Shown: in pieces, positions 1 to 8,346 of the stretch
How the letters are laid out: each line of letters starts with the position of its first letter
Numbering within the stretch: the stretch's first letter is position 1
Assembly (NCBI GenBank): GCA_017794925.1
Contig: CP051238.1
Location: 1,515,953-1,579,952, forward strand
Reading direction: 5' to 3'
Origin: Aestuariibacter sp.
Lineage (GTDB): Bacteria; Pseudomonadota; Gammaproteobacteria; Enterobacterales; Alteromonadaceae
Length of the DNA stretch: 64,000 bases
Position numbers and translations under genes: made by a program
The notes under the pieces: generated by a model
What the model was told of the DNA's origin: nothing
Seen by the model: only the letters and a program-made list of their open reading frames with translations
The model's database searches: none

Positions 1-279
1 GAAGATTGGGGCCGTCGTCAACTGGCTTACCCAATTGAAAAGCTGCACAAAGCACACTACGTGCTTATCAACGCTGAAGCAACTGCTGAAGCTGTTGCTG
101 AGCTGGAAACTGCTTTCCGTTTCAACGACGTTATCCTGCGTAACATGGTTATGCGTACCAAAGGTGCCGTAACTGAAGCTTCTCCTATGATGAAGGAAGA
201 GCGTCGCGAACGTCGTGAAGATTCTGCTCCTCGTGGCGAGCGTGCAGAAAAATCAGAAACCGCTGCAAGCGAAGAATAA
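1..279 (+). CDS. rpsF: 30S ribosomal protein S6 (5' end missing)
   Basis: The frame is open from base 1, so the N-terminal part of the protein lies outside the window. The visible part starts [20 protein letters not shown], the typical S6 core, and ends in a charged tail rich in Glu, Arg and Ser (about residues 60-92 of the visible part), as in enterobacterial S6. S6 binds S18 on the platform of the small ribosomal subunit. rpsR follows after 12 bases in the same transcript. In E. coli priB lies between rpsF and rpsR; there is no room for it here. Identity is near certain. Confidence 0.97.
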   Translation, partial: EDWGRRQLAYPIEKLHKAHYVLINAEATAEAVAELETAFRFNDVILRNMVMRTKGAVTEASPMMKEERRERREDSAPRGERAEKSETAASEE

Positions 280-291
280 GGAGAATTAACC

Positions 292-519
292 ATGGCTCGT
301 TTTTTCAGACGTCGTAAATTCTGCCGTTTCTCTGCAGAAGGTGTTACTGAGATCGATTACAAAGATATCGCTACGTTGAAAAACTACATCACCGAAAGCG
401 GTAAAATTGTACCTAGCCGTATTACCGGCACCAGCGCTAAATATCAGCGTCAACTGTCTAGTGCGATCAAGCGTGCGCGTTTCTTAGCGTTGCTTCCGTA
501 CACTGACTCTCATAAGTAA
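292..519 (+). CDS. rpsR: 30S ribosomal protein S18
   Basis: This is a full-length 75-residue S18, the usual size. It starts [13 protein letters not shown] and contains the conserved [11 protein letters not shown] and [11 protein letters not shown] segments, with a basic C-terminal helix that contacts 16S rRNA. S18 pairs with S6 on the 30S platform. It has a good ribosome binding site (AAGGAG) just upstream, and it sits between rpsF and rplI in one operon, 27 bases before rplI. Confidence 0.98.
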   Translation: MARFFRRRKFCRFSAEGVTEIDYKDIATLKNYITESGKIVPSRITGTSAKYQRQLSSAIKRARFLALLPYTDSHK

Positions 520-546
520 TTTGGCGAAGAATAAGGGGTAGAATCG

Positions 547-999
547 ATGGATATCATCCTACTGGATAAAATCGCCAACTTGGGCGGTCTGGGTGACACT
601 GTCACTGTTAAAGCTGGCTTTGCACGTAACTTCCTTTTCCCACAGGGTAAAGCGGTACCTGCAACTAAAGCTAACGTTGAAAAATTTGAAGCGCGTCGCG
701 CAGAGCTGGAAGCGAAAATTGCTGAGCAATTGGCTGCTGCCGAAGCACGTGCTGCTAAAATTGCTGAGCTGGGCGAAGTAACTATTGCTGCACCAGCTGG
801 TGAAGAAGGCAAATTGTTCGGTTCTGTTGGTACTCAGAATATCGCTGATGCGATTACTGCAGCTGGCGTAGAAGTAGCTAAAGCAGAAGTTAAACTGCCT
901 ACTGGTACTTTACGTGAAACTGGCGAGTACGACATCGACCTGCAATTGCACTCAGATGTAATGGCGACTGCTAAAGTTGTTATTATCGCTGAAGCTTAA
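547..999 (+). CDS. rplI: 50S ribosomal protein L9
   Basis: This 150-residue protein matches the usual L9 length. The N-terminal rRNA-binding domain reads [19 protein letters not shown] and is followed by a long Ala/Glu/Lys-rich connecting helix (about residues 40-75) and the C-terminal globular domain ([16 protein letters not shown]). L9 binds 23S rRNA near the L1 stalk. It closes the rpsF-rpsR-rplI operon and is followed at once by a strong intrinsic terminator. In many gammaproteobacteria dnaB comes next; here dnaB is 16.7 kb away. Confidence 0.98.
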   Translation: MDIILLDKIANLGGLGDTVTVKAGFARNFLFPQGKAVPATKANVEKFEARRAELEAKIAEQLAAAEARAAKIAELGEVTIAAPAGEEGKLFGSVGTQNIADAITAAGVEVAKAEVKLPTGTLRETGEYDIDLQLHSDVMATAKVVIIAEA

Positions 1000-1014
1000 T
1001 TGCTAAACGATTCG

Positions 1015-1043
1015 AAAAAACCGCGCTTCGGCGCGGTTTTTTT
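1015..1043 (+). terminator. Intrinsic terminator after rplI
   Basis: A perfect GC-rich stem CCGCGC / GCGCGG around a TTCG tetraloop (1021-1036) is flanked by six A and seven T, so the stem can extend to 12 pairs and end in a U-tract. It lies 15 bases after the rplI stop and closes the ribosomal operon. Confidence 0.95.
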
Positions 1044-1217
1044 ATGCGTGATTAATTTACTTAATTTTTTATGACCTAACTTTCAAAGCCCTTAAAAGCA
1101 CTTCCTGCGCAACACACCTTATTACAATTACACCGCCCGCCTTCGGTCATCGCCTGTGTTACTCTGGTCAATATATATTCGAGTGAACAATTCAGAGTAC
1201 AGAACATTTAGGCTCCA

Positions 1218-2093
1218 ATGGAAAAACAAAAAGAATCGATACTTACGTTAACCACGTTTCTGATAATGTTGGTTGCCTTTTACTTTGTTGGCTACTGGCT
1301 CATATATCGAATGGGTCAGGCGACTCCCCTCATGCTTTCTGTAGGTGCCGCTACCTTAATGACCTGCTTTTTAAGAAAGCGCCGTGTGTCGGAACTGGGG
1401 TGGCAGTGGTGTAGTTGGAATGACTTGCGAGTAAGCTACCTTCTTCCTTTTGTCATCGCGTTGGTGTCCTATCTTCTTATCTGGCTGCTGGGGTTTGGCG
1501 ACTTTTATAACGATCAATTTATCGCCAGTCGCAAAGACACTTATAACCTTGCCAATTGGAATGATCTTTCGGTATTTATCTTTCATATCGGGTTGGTAGG
1601 TATTATTAGTTTCATCGTTTCTTTGCCTTCGATACTTGGGGAAGAATTAGGTTGGCGTGGCTTTCTGGTACCAGAGCTAGCCAAACTGATGTCGTTTAAA
1701 GGTGTCGCCATAACAAGCGGCTTTGTGTGGGCGTTGTTTCACTGGCCGCTGATTATATTGGGTTTATATGGGAATGACGTAACCCCGCTGCTTTACCAGC
1801 TCGGTGTGTTCTCTCTATTTATTACCGCTACGGGTGTGATTCTGGCCTATTTTCGCATGAAAACGCGAAGCGTCTGGCCGGCGGTTGTGTATCATGCCAG
1901 TTCAAATTTATTTATTCAGAAGGTGTTTACTCCGGTGACAATAGCGACGGACAATTCTGCCTGGTATATCGATGAATTTGGCGCAGTAATGGCGGTGGTG
2001 GCAAGTTGTGTTGCTGTGTACTTCCTACGAAAGGGAAGTGCAGAATTTGAGGTGTCACTGAATCAATCAGCAGAGTCGAATTATGGGAAATAG
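1218..2093 (+). CDS. CPBP family intramembrane metalloprotease
   Basis: A 291-residue, very hydrophobic protein with about seven to eight membrane segments. It carries the three CPBP (Abi/CAAX protease) motifs: EELGWRGFL with Glu142, Glu143 and Arg147; WALFHWPL with His175; and YHASSNLF with His226. Members are intramembrane glutamic/metal-dependent proteases of the Rce1 type; bacterial substrates are mostly unknown, with some linked to bacteriocin self-immunity. The next gene starts inside its last codons (11-base overlap), so the two are probably co-translated. The specific role cannot be told from sequence. Confidence 0.88.
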   Translation: MEKQKESILTLTTFLIMLVAFYFVGYWLIYRMGQATPLMLSVGAATLMTCFLRKRRVSELGWQWCSWNDLRVSYLLPFVIALVSYLLIWLLGFGDFYNDQFIASRKDTYNLANWNDLSVFIFHIGLVGIISFIVSLPSILGEELGWRGFLVPELAKLMSFKGVAITSGFVWALFHWPLIILGLYGNDVTPLLYQLGVFSLFITATGVILAYFRMKTRSVWPAVVYHASSNLFIQKVFTPVTIATDNSAWYIDEFGAVMAVVASCVAVYFLRKGSAEFEVSLNQSAESNYGK

Positions 2094-2901
2094 GTTTGCA
2101 ACGCAATTCATAAAGTGGGTCTTATTTGCCTCGATTGCCAGTGTGCTTTATGCGTGCGGCGGTTCGTCAGGAAAACAAGTGGTTGAGGAGCCAGAGCCAA
2201 GCGGCCCGGTTACACAGCCACCATCAGGACCCTCACCACTGGATCCCAATAGCATCAGTGTATTAATGATGGGAAATAGTCATACTGCCTCGGTCAATTT
2301 GCCGGATTTGCTCGCCATGGTCTTGCAAGCACTGGAAACACAAAAGACGATAACGGTTGAACGAATTCCACAAATTGCGTTTTTGTATCAGCATGCACAA
2401 TCAGACGACGTGTTAGCGGCTATCGACTCTCAAACCTGGAGCCATGTTGTGCTGCAAGCCCAGCGCGTGTCGGTGTCACATACTCAGGTGTATCCAACAA
2501 GCGGTGCAGAGTCGTTAATCGAACGGGCATACCTGAACTATGCTCAGCCTGTGCTGTTTCCCGAGTGGGGCATTCAAAGCGATCCGACTGACGGGCAGTA
2601 CATACACAATATTCACAAGGGCATTGCTGAAAAAAGCGGGGCGTGCGTCGCGCCCGTGGGACTGGCCTGGGACTGGGCGATTGAGGTTGAGCCTGAGTTA
2701 TCTTTGTATGCTTCAGACGGCAATCATGCCAATTTAACGGGCACTTTACTTGCTGCGTTTGTACTTGCCGAGACAATAACCGGGCAACCGGTTGATCTGC
2801 TCTCTACTTTTCATACGCTGGATGTGCCTGCTGATGTTCAGGCATTGTTAAAACAATCTGCCAGCCAGATAGTGGCGCAGCATGCCCCTTGCGATTACTG
2901 A
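2083..2901 (+). CDS. SGNH-hydrolase-like lipoprotein
   Basis: This 272-residue protein starts with a lipoprotein signal (lipobox LYAC, Cys25) and a Pro-rich linker (residues 36-55). The mature part resembles the SGNH/GDSL hydrolase fold: block I reads MMGNSHT (Ser66, with Asn in place of the usual Asp) and block V reads SDGNH with Asp212 and His215, the expected acid and base. Such proteins are esterases or deacetylases acting on carbohydrate or lipid esters in the envelope. It overlaps the CPBP protease gene by 11 bases. Function beyond a probable envelope hydrolase is inference. Confidence 0.7.
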   Translation: MGNRFATQFIKWVLFASIASVLYACGGSSGKQVVEEPEPSGPVTQPPSGPSPLDPNSISVLMMGNSHTASVNLPDLLAMVLQALETQKTITVERIPQIAFLYQHAQSDDVLAAIDSQTWSHVVLQAQRVSVSHTQVYPTSGAESLIERAYLNYAQPVLFPEWGIQSDPTDGQYIHNIHKGIAEKSGACVAPVGLAWDWAIEVEPELSLYASDGNHANLTGTLLAAFVLAETITGQPVDLLSTFHTLDVPADVQALLKQSASQIVAQHAPCDY

Positions 2902-2905
2902 TGTG

Positions 2906-3355
2906 CTACATCCCCTTGGCCATAGCTAACAATCGGGGGAGTGTATAGCGTGATAAGGCTGACGTAGTGAGCGGTTTACCTTTAGCGCCACGCCGGGTGT
3001 AAGCATAAGCCGTGGTTCGGGCTGGCCCACGTTTAGCCCGAACACACTCGCGTTCATAATATGGCACGTCTTCCCAATCATCACAGGTGGCGAGTTGTGA
3101 CTCAGACAACCACAGTATTTTGCCTTTTGTTGAAGCAGATGACTTTGGAGTGATAAACCAGTAGCCATCCGGGCTAATCAGGCGTTGCCAGCCATATAGC
3201 GTTGCCGGTTGAGCGTGAAGCCGTTGGCCAAATAACGTTTTCTGCAAGGCGGGTATCTGCAAGGTGCCGTAGCAGAATACGGGCACCTTGCCTGAAGGCG
3301 TTTTATTTAGCGGCTTTGGTGACTGCCTTTTCACATTTCCCCCGCCATTCATCAT
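2906..3355 (-). CDS. Gamma-glutamylcyclotransferase (AIG2-like) family protein
   Basis: The protein contains VFCYGTLQIP and a pattern of aromatic residues typical of the GGCT/AIG2-like fold (YtfP group), which in characterised members cleaves gamma-glutamyl amines or peptides. The ATG at 3355 gives 149 residues and overlaps the upstream MOSC gene by 53 bases. An in-frame GTG at 3334, just after a GGCGGGGGA stretch, or another GTG shortly before VFCYGTL, would give a shorter overlap and a more usual N-terminus. It is transcribed together with the MOSC gene. The family is fairly clear; the substrate is unknown. Confidence 0.75.
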   Translation of the reverse strand: MMNGGGNVKRQSPKPLNKTPSGKVPVFCYGTLQIPALQKTLFGQRLHAQPATLYGWQRLISPDGYWFITPKSSASTKGKILWLSESQLATCDDWEDVPYYERECVRAKRGPARTTAYAYTRRGAKGKPLTTSALSRYTLPRLLAMAKGM

Positions 3356-3944
3356 CCAATACCGCTATATCAATCAGTTTTGCGGCGTTGCTAAAGCACT
3401 CCGGGTTGTAAACGGTACGCATCAGTTCGCCAACGCTTACGGTTTGGTCATCTCGTTCCAGTAGCGATACCGCATCACCCACGTTAATTACGCCGGTCTG
3501 TTTTACGCGGTAGTACCAGCCGGTAATGCCCAGATTTCCTACAAACCGATCCAGATTGGGCGTTTCAAAGCGATGATTAATTTTGTTGCACGGCGCGCGG
3601 GGCGCCCCTACCTGAACAATGACATCACCAATGGCGTAGACATCACCAATAAACACATTTTCGTCAGTCATGCCGTCTATTGAGATATTTTCGCCAATAC
3701 TGCCAGGCAGCAGCTTGTCGGTAAGCTCAGGATAGTGTGCTTTGATGGCGTCATAACTGGTAAGGCTAAACTGATGTAGTACCTTTTCAGGGCCACCATG
3801 TAAACGCAAATTGGCTTGTTGGTCTTCATCAGTGCGGTCAACATGCACAGTGAGTTTGTCCACCGGCTGTTTGCAAATCGCCGATAGTGCCTTTCGGGGG
3901 CCAAGTGGAGCAGGTTGCCCCGCATACAACGCAGAAACAATCAC
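3303..3944 (-). CDS. MOSC domain protein, YiiM-like
   Basis: A 213-residue MOSC (molybdenum cofactor sulfurase C-terminal) protein. It has the YiiM-type beginning (ALYAGQPAPLG), a GGPEKVLHQF segment, and the conserved cysteine in GAPRAPCNKI (Cys119) that in this family is thought to take part in Moco/sulfur handling. E. coli YiiM, with YcbX, protects against N-hydroxylated base analogues. It is followed by the overlapping AIG2-like gene in the same orientation. Confidence 0.85.
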   Translation of the reverse strand: MIVSALYAGQPAPLGPRKALSAICKQPVDKLTVHVDRTDEDQQANLRLHGGPEKVLHQFSLTSYDAIKAHYPELTDKLLPGSIGENISIDGMTDENVFIGDVYAIGDVIVQVGAPRAPCNKINHRFETPNLDRFVGNLGITGWYYRVKQTGVINVGDAVSLLERDDQTVSVGELMRTVYNPECFSNAAKLIDIAVLDDEWRGKCEKAVTKAAK

Positions 3945-3965
3945 AGCAGCGTCCTTAAAGTAATG

Positions 3966-4556
3966 TTAAGTGTACCTAGCGACAAACAATTTAATGGTTT
4001 CGTCGACAATGTATTCACAATCCAATTCATTAAGTTCAACGATACCATATAGCAGTGGGTAAAAAATTAACGATTTGAACTGATAAACAAACTGTTTTGC
4101 CGCCAGGGGGATATCGTTAATGCGCACCACGCCCGATTCATTTGCAGCGGATAAGAAGTCATCAAAGTAGCGCATACACCCAACAGAGTGGCCGTTGAGT
4201 GACTTAGCCAGTTGAGGGTCCTGAAGCATTTGTATAAAAGCGACCCTTGCCATATCAACATAGGTCTCAGAGGTAAGCAGCTTGATTTCGTTGTTGGCAA
4301 TAGCCTTTAGCTGACTCTCCAGTGGAATGCCTGGATCAAACTCGATTTTATCGCCCTGCTCAACGTTCGCAAACATAGACTCCAGCACGGCCTGAAACAA
4401 CGCAGTTTTCGTTGCAAAGTGATTGTACACCGTGCGCTTTGATACCTGAGCTTCTGCCGCTACTGCATCCATACTGGTGGCTTCCAGCCCGTGGCTGGCA
4501 AACAAGCGGGTGGCAGTTTCAATTATTTGTAATCGCTTTTTTTCTGAGAGCTTCAT
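3966..4556 (-). CDS. TetR/AcrR family transcriptional regulator
   Basis: A 196-residue protein with a TetR N-terminal helix-turn-helix (residues about 10-55: LFASHGLEATSMDAVA, then VSKRTVYNHF) and an all-helical C-terminal ligand domain. TetR proteins usually repress a divergent neighbour and themselves. The divergent gene is the metallo-beta-lactamase-fold hydrolase at 4691, and the 134-base gap between them carries three copies of AGTTTACT in inverted and direct arrangement, a likely operator. The inducer is unknown. Confidence 0.92.
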   Translation of the reverse strand: MKLSEKKRLQIIETATRLFASHGLEATSMDAVAAEAQVSKRTVYNHFATKTALFQAVLESMFANVEQGDKIEFDPGIPLESQLKAIANNEIKLLTSETYVDMARVAFIQMLQDPQLAKSLNGHSVGCMRYFDDFLSAANESGVVRINDIPLAAKQFVYQFKSLIFYPLLYGIVELNELDCEYIVDETIKLFVARYT

Positions 4557-4631
4557 GTTACTAAGCTTTATATTCGTACGTTACTAATCAGCAGGCATCA
4601 TAGCTTACTGACATAAAAACTTACACTAATG

Positions 4632-4680
4632 AGTTTACTTTTTTCGAAATAAAAGTAAACTGCACAGTGTAGTTTACTGT
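4632..4680. promoter_or_regulatory. Candidate TetR operators (AGTTTACT repeats)
   Basis: AGTTTACT at 4632-4639 is the exact reverse complement of AGTAAACT at 4654-4661, and AGTTTACT recurs at 4671-4678. ACAGT (4664-4668) and ACTGT (4676-4680) add a second, shorter dyad. The block ends about 10 bases before the hydrolase ATG, in the shared region with the TetR gene, as expected for autoregulation plus control of the neighbour. Binding is inferred from position and symmetry only. Confidence 0.6.
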
Positions 4681-4690
4681 AAGGTCAAAA

Positions 4691-5776
4691 ATGAAATATC
4701 TAGGTATTGCCATAACTCTATTAGTGCTGACAGGAGCCGGTTTGATGATCAAAAGTTTGAATGCAGAAGTGATAACGGATCTTTCCGGGTCGTCTCATTA
4801 CCACGATGGTAAGTTTGTCAATGAAGCGCCGACCTCACCGAACAGTCTGTCGAAAACCCTTAAGATCATGTGGCGCTTCATCACGGAAAAACGTGTAGAT
4901 ACAGAGCCGAAAGTGCCATTGCCGATGCGCAATCTGACAGCTGATACAATCGCTGCGCTGCCGGCCGAGGGGATTCACCTTGTGAAACTAGGGCATTCCT
5001 CTTTCTTAATGAAAGTGGAAGGTGAGTACTGGTTACTCGACCCGGTATTTTCAGAACGCGCCTCACCTTTTGGATTTATGGGGCCAAAGCGTTTTCAGGA
5101 AACGCCAATCAGCCTGGATAATTTACCTCATATCGATCGCGTGCTGATTTCACACAATCACTACGACCATCTCGATAAACAAACCATTACCTTGCTGAAA
5201 TCAAAAGTGGCAAACTTTTATGTGCCTCTGGGTGTAGACGGCGACCTGCAACGGTTTGGCATTCAACCCGAAAGAATCCATAGCTTGGACTGGTGGCAGT
5301 CTCGTTCGTTTAACGATACGACGATTGTGTTTACACCCACCCAACACTTTTCAGGACGAGGACTTAGCGATGGGAATGCGACCTTATGGGGCTCCTGGGT
5401 CATTAAGACGCCGACACAAAGCGTGTATTTTAGCGGTGATTCTGGTTATTTTGACGGATTTAAGGCCATCGGCGAAAAGTATGGCCCGTTTGACTTAACG
5501 CTTATTGAGACCGGCGCATACGACAAGGACTGGCAGGATATCCATATGACGCCAGAGCAAAGCGTGCAGGCCCATTTGGACTTGCAGGGAAACGTAATGA
5601 TGCCAATACATAACGGTACATTCGATCTCGCCTTTCACGCTTGGTACGATCCGCTCGATAGAGTGAACCAGGCTGCAGCTGAAAATGACGTATCGCTTAC
5701 GACACCCATTGTGGGAGAGGTTGTGACGGTCGGCAGTCAATACCCCGAATCGCGCTGGTGGACATCGCTAAAATAA
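4691..5776 (+). CDS. MBL-fold metallo-hydrolase, NAPE-PLD/UlaG-like
   Basis: A 361-residue protein with an N-terminal hydrophobic anchor or signal segment (residues 4-22). The metal-binding motif is HNHYDH at residues 155-160, preceded by GHSSFLMKVEGEYWLLDP, typical of the beta-lactamase-superfamily branch related to N-acyl-phosphatidylethanolamine phospholipase D. Further metal ligands are likely in FTPTQHFSGRG, YFSGDSGYFDG and MMPIHNGTFD. It is probably periplasmic or membrane-anchored. It faces a TetR gene across a palindromic control region, so it is likely inducible. The substrate is unknown; phospholipid or N-acyl compounds are possible by homology. Confidence 0.87.
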   Translation: MKYLGIAITLLVLTGAGLMIKSLNAEVITDLSGSSHYHDGKFVNEAPTSPNSLSKTLKIMWRFITEKRVDTEPKVPLPMRNLTADTIAALPAEGIHLVKLGHSSFLMKVEGEYWLLDPVFSERASPFGFMGPKRFQETPISLDNLPHIDRVLISHNHYDHLDKQTITLLKSKVANFYVPLGVDGDLQRFGIQPERIHSLDWWQSRSFNDTTIVFTPTQHFSGRGLSDGNATLWGSWVIKTPTQSVYFSGDSGYFDGFKAIGEKYGPFDLTLIETGAYDKDWQDIHMTPEQSVQAHLDLQGNVMMPIHNGTFDLAFHAWYDPLDRVNQAAAENDVSLTTPIVGEVVTVGSQYPESRWWTSLK

Positions 5777-5783
5777 ACAACAC

Positions 5784-5809
5784 AAGGGCAGCCATTAGGT
5801 TGCCCTTTT
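5784..5809 (+). terminator. Intrinsic terminator after the MBL-fold gene
   Basis: AAGGGCA (5784-5790) pairs with TGCCCTT (5801-5807) around a ten-base loop and runs into T residues. It lies eight bases after the hydrolase stop. Confidence 0.8.
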
Positions 5810-6009
5810 CATATTTTTTCATAGATTTCCCGTACTCTCTTCTTAATTTCAAACTACCAGCTCTCATTACTATTTAATTCAAAGTATTACGGGTTATGAT
5901 GGTTTTGTGTTTTTTTATAAATTTTTTTCATGCCTTTTAAACCTTTGCTAAAAACGTTGCGACTAATGCCCTGTAACAACAAGAAAATAACGAAAGAGAG
6001 CCCAATGAC

Positions 6010-6585
6010 ATGACAGTCGGCCAGGGAAATGTAGTGGATGCAACCGACGCATTTGCGCAACAACAATTACAGCAACACTTGCAGGCAGCCATGCAAGGCG
6101 ATGTGCAGGCTTATCAGCAGCTTTATCAAAAGTATGTGGGGCAAGTGTACGCACTGAGTTTGCGATTAACCGGTGATGCTGCACTGGCTGAAGATGCTAC
6201 GCAGGAAGTGTTTGTACAGGTGTGGCAGAAGCTGGGTAACTTTTCACAGAAAAGTCAGTTCTCTACCTGGCTGCACAGTGTGACGGCCAATGTCACGATA
6301 TCGTATATGCGTAAACAGCGTGGCTGGTTTCAGCGTATGTTTGGCCTCGACAGTGCGAATGAGCAACAAATTACCGCGAGTGAGTCGTTAGATTTATCGC
6401 AACTCGATAAATGTATTTTGAAATTGCCCGAGCGGGCCCGGCAGGTGTTTGTGTTGCATGCCATAGAGGGATACCGACACGAGGACATTGCCGACATGCT
6501 GAATATGGCATCAGGCACCAGCAAAGCGCAATTTCATCGTGCAAGTCAGTTATTACAGGAGTGGTTAGGTGATGACGACCAATAA
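6010..6585 (+). CDS. ECF-type RNA polymerase sigma factor
   Basis: A 191-residue sigma-70 family protein. Region 2 spans about residues 30-105 (YQQLYQKYVGQVYALSLRL, AEDATQEVFVQVWQKL, FSTWLHSVTANVTISYMRK) and region 4 about 130-185 (LPERARQVFVLHAIEGYRH, then the helix-turn-helix EDIADMLNMASGTSKAQFHR). There is no region 1 or 3, so this is an extracytoplasmic-function factor. The next gene overlaps it by 17 bases and encodes a one-span membrane protein, a typical anti-sigma position. Its targets probably include its own operon with the DUF4097 gene. Confidence 0.92.
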   Translation: MTVGQGNVVDATDAFAQQQLQQHLQAAMQGDVQAYQQLYQKYVGQVYALSLRLTGDAALAEDATQEVFVQVWQKLGNFSQKSQFSTWLHSVTANVTISYMRKQRGWFQRMFGLDSANEQQITASESLDLSQLDKCILKLPERARQVFVLHAIEGYRHEDIADMLNMASGTSKAQFHRASQLLQEWLGDDDQ

Positions 6586-7078
6586 ATCACAAGACAGCTT
6601 ACAGCAGCAGCTAGCGTCGCTCCCCAAGGACGTAAAGCCAGGCCGCGATTTGTGGCAGGGCATTGAACTGGCGATTACTCAGCAACCTTCAGTTGCGGAC
6701 AAGGCTAAGCCTAAATCCTGGATGTATGGCGCAGTAGCGGCAAGTATTTTAGTACCGGCTGTGGCGGTATGGCTCAGTATTTCAAGTTTATCAGGACCTG
6801 TAGAACCTGGCCTCGACAGTGCGGCGTTGATCGCGCAACTGAGTGAACAATACGAGAGCCAGAAATCGTCACTGTTGGTGACGTATCAGGATAAACCTGC
6901 ATTGACGGATAACTGGCAGGCTCAGTTAACCGAGCTGGAAGACGCCGCATCGGCAATAAAGGCGGCGCTGAAGCAAGACCCAAACAACGTAGCATTGCTT
7001 CGCATGCTACAAACCGTGTATCAACAACAAATTGACCTGATTGAGCGAGTGCACGCGCCCAAATGGCAACAAATTTAA
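6569..7078 (+). CDS. Probable anti-sigma factor, single membrane span
   Basis: I do not recognise a named family. The 169-residue protein has a short cytoplasmic N-terminal part (residues 1-48), one membrane span (about 50-72, WMYGAVAASILVPAVAVWL), and a helical periplasmic part rich in Gln and Ala. No zinc-finger HxxxCxxC motif is present, so it is not a ZAS-type anti-sigma factor. The 17-base overlap with the sigma gene and the topology are the grounds for calling it the anti-sigma partner. The two ATG codons at 6569 and 6572 are both possible starts. Confidence 0.65.
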   Translation: MMTTNKSQDSLQQQLASLPKDVKPGRDLWQGIELAITQQPSVADKAKPKSWMYGAVAASILVPAVAVWLSISSLSGPVEPGLDSAALIAQLSEQYESQKSSLLVTYQDKPALTDNWQAQLTELEDAASAIKAALKQDPNNVALLRMLQTVYQQQIDLIERVHAPKWQQI

Positions 7079-7094
7079 ATGTGAGGATAGGATC

Positions 7095-8069
7095 ATGAAT
7101 ATGACGTTTAATTCATCTTTGCTGCGCCGTATTGGTGTAGGTGCAATCGTGCTGGCGGTATCAGGAGTGGCCTGGGCACAGCAAGACATCGATCAAACGC
7201 TGGATACCAACAGCTCGCCAACAGTAGAAATGGAACATGTGTACGGTAAAGCAGAAATCAAAACCTGGGACAAAAACCAAGTTCGGGTTAGCGGTACTCT
7301 CGGTGACTTAACGGAAGAGTTTACCTTTGAAAAACATGGCAATACAGTAGTCATAGACGTAGAAGTGAAGAACAATCACTATCGTTGGGAAGACATGGAC
7401 GACGCTAAAGATGACCTGGTGGTGTATGTGCCGGTGAACAGCAAAGTGTCTTATGAAACCGTAAATGCCAATGTAAAAGTGAGTGGTGTTAAAGGCGGTA
7501 CATCAGTGGAAGTCGTGAACGGCGATATTTTACTGGAAAACCTGGCTCGCCGCGTGAACGTGGAATCGGTTAACGGTGATATTGAGATGGTAAACGTCTC
7601 GGGTAGCCTGGTTATTGAGTCGGTAAATGGTGACATGGAAGTGCAGCACGTCAGTGAAGACAGCTTAGAAGTGACCAGTGTAAATGGCGAAATTGATCTG
7701 CAAAGTAAAAGCAAAGAGATTTCACTGGAAACGGTCAACGGTAACTCTAAGCTGATGCTGGGTAACGTAAGTGAACTGTCGATGACGTCGGTAAATGGCA
7801 ATGCGAAAGTGAACATGTCGCTTGCTAAAGGTGGCGAAGTAGAAGTGGATTCTGTGGGTGGCCGTATTGAGCTTTCTTTCCAGTCTGATGTGTCTGCGCG
7901 CTTTGAAGTAGAAGCGCATGCAGGTGGCAAGATCATTAATAACCTGAATGACACCGAAGTCAAAAAGTCAAAATATGGCCCGGGCCGTTGGATTGATTTC
8001 ACCATGGGCAGCGGTGAAGGCAAAGTCAGAGTGTCTACCGTGAATGGCCGGATCACGCTGGACAAGTAA
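7095..8069 (+). CDS. DUF4097 family beta-repeat protein (exported)
   Basis: Starting at the ATG at 7095 (after GAGGATAGGATC), the 324-residue protein has a Sec signal peptide (GVGAIVLAVSGVAWAQQ) and then a run of short repeats with the core SVNGD or SVNGE, about one per 17-22 residues from residue 120 to the end. This is the putative-adhesin DUF4097 right-handed beta-repeat fold, often encoded with ECF sigma and anti-sigma genes, as here. An upstream in-frame ATG at 7041 would overlap the previous gene and hide the signal peptide. The role is unknown; envelope stress or surface function is plausible. A truncated relic of a paralogue lies at 15796-15888. Confidence 0.88.
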   Translation: MNMTFNSSLLRRIGVGAIVLAVSGVAWAQQDIDQTLDTNSSPTVEMEHVYGKAEIKTWDKNQVRVSGTLGDLTEEFTFEKHGNTVVIDVEVKNNHYRWEDMDDAKDDLVVYVPVNSKVSYETVNANVKVSGVKGGTSVEVVNGDILLENLARRVNVESVNGDIEMVNVSGSLVIESVNGDMEVQHVSEDSLEVTSVNGEIDLQSKSKEISLETVNGNSKLMLGNVSELSMTSVNGNAKVNMSLAKGGEVEVDSVGGRIELSFQSDVSARFEVEAHAGGKIINNLNDTEVKKSKYGPGRWIDFTMGSGEGKVRVSTVNGRITLDK

Positions 8070-8090
8070 TCGCGGATGATTGTTTTGAAC

Positions 8091-8116
8091 AGGGGGAGCA
8101 GTATGCTCCCTTTTTT
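8091..8116 (+). terminator. Intrinsic terminator of the sigma/DUF4097 operon
   Basis: GGGAGCA (8094-8100) and TGCTCCC (8104-8110) form a perfect stem with a three-base loop, followed by six T. A nearly identical hairpin follows the DUF4097 relic at 15911-15935. Confidence 0.92.
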
Positions 8117-8277
8117 AATGCGTGCAGGCTAAAAAGGCGTTCTGACATTATCTGTAAAAGGCATCAGTGAGCCGGTTAGTTCTGACTGAAGATAACTTAC
8201 TATATACGTTAATAGACAGGCGAGGTCGAACTTAGCAATTGGTATGTCATTAGTGGGGAGCAGTTTTAGAAGATAAG

Positions 8278-8299
8278 ACTCCCCTCGATAGAGGGGAGT
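8278..8299 (-). terminator. Hairpin terminator downstream of the VCBS lipoprotein gene
   Basis: ACTCCCCTC (8278-8286) and GAGGGGAGT (8291-8299) make a perfect nine-pair stem with a GATA loop, 47 bases past the stop of the minus-strand gene. On the minus strand it is followed by CTTATCTTCT, a weak U-tract. A second small dyad (AGGCGG / CCGCCT, 8309-8324) lies between it and the gene. It may act in both directions, since the plus-strand operon ends nearby. Confidence 0.65.
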
Positions 8300-8346
8300 G
8301 TTAATTTGAGGCGGTTTCCCGCCTTACTTTCGTTGTTGGACGCTAC

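Noticed and set aside
7500..7850. Regular short DNA repeats in the DUF4097 gene, checked as a possible CRISPR or satellite
   Set aside because: They are coding repeats of the SVNGD motif with a protein-level period, without identical spacer-separated units.
7451..8065. A 204-codon minus-strand frame opposite the DUF4097 gene
   Set aside because: It is the antisense of the regular SVNGD repeats, rich in Ser/Thr/Leu, with no signal or family features; the plus-strand gene explains it.
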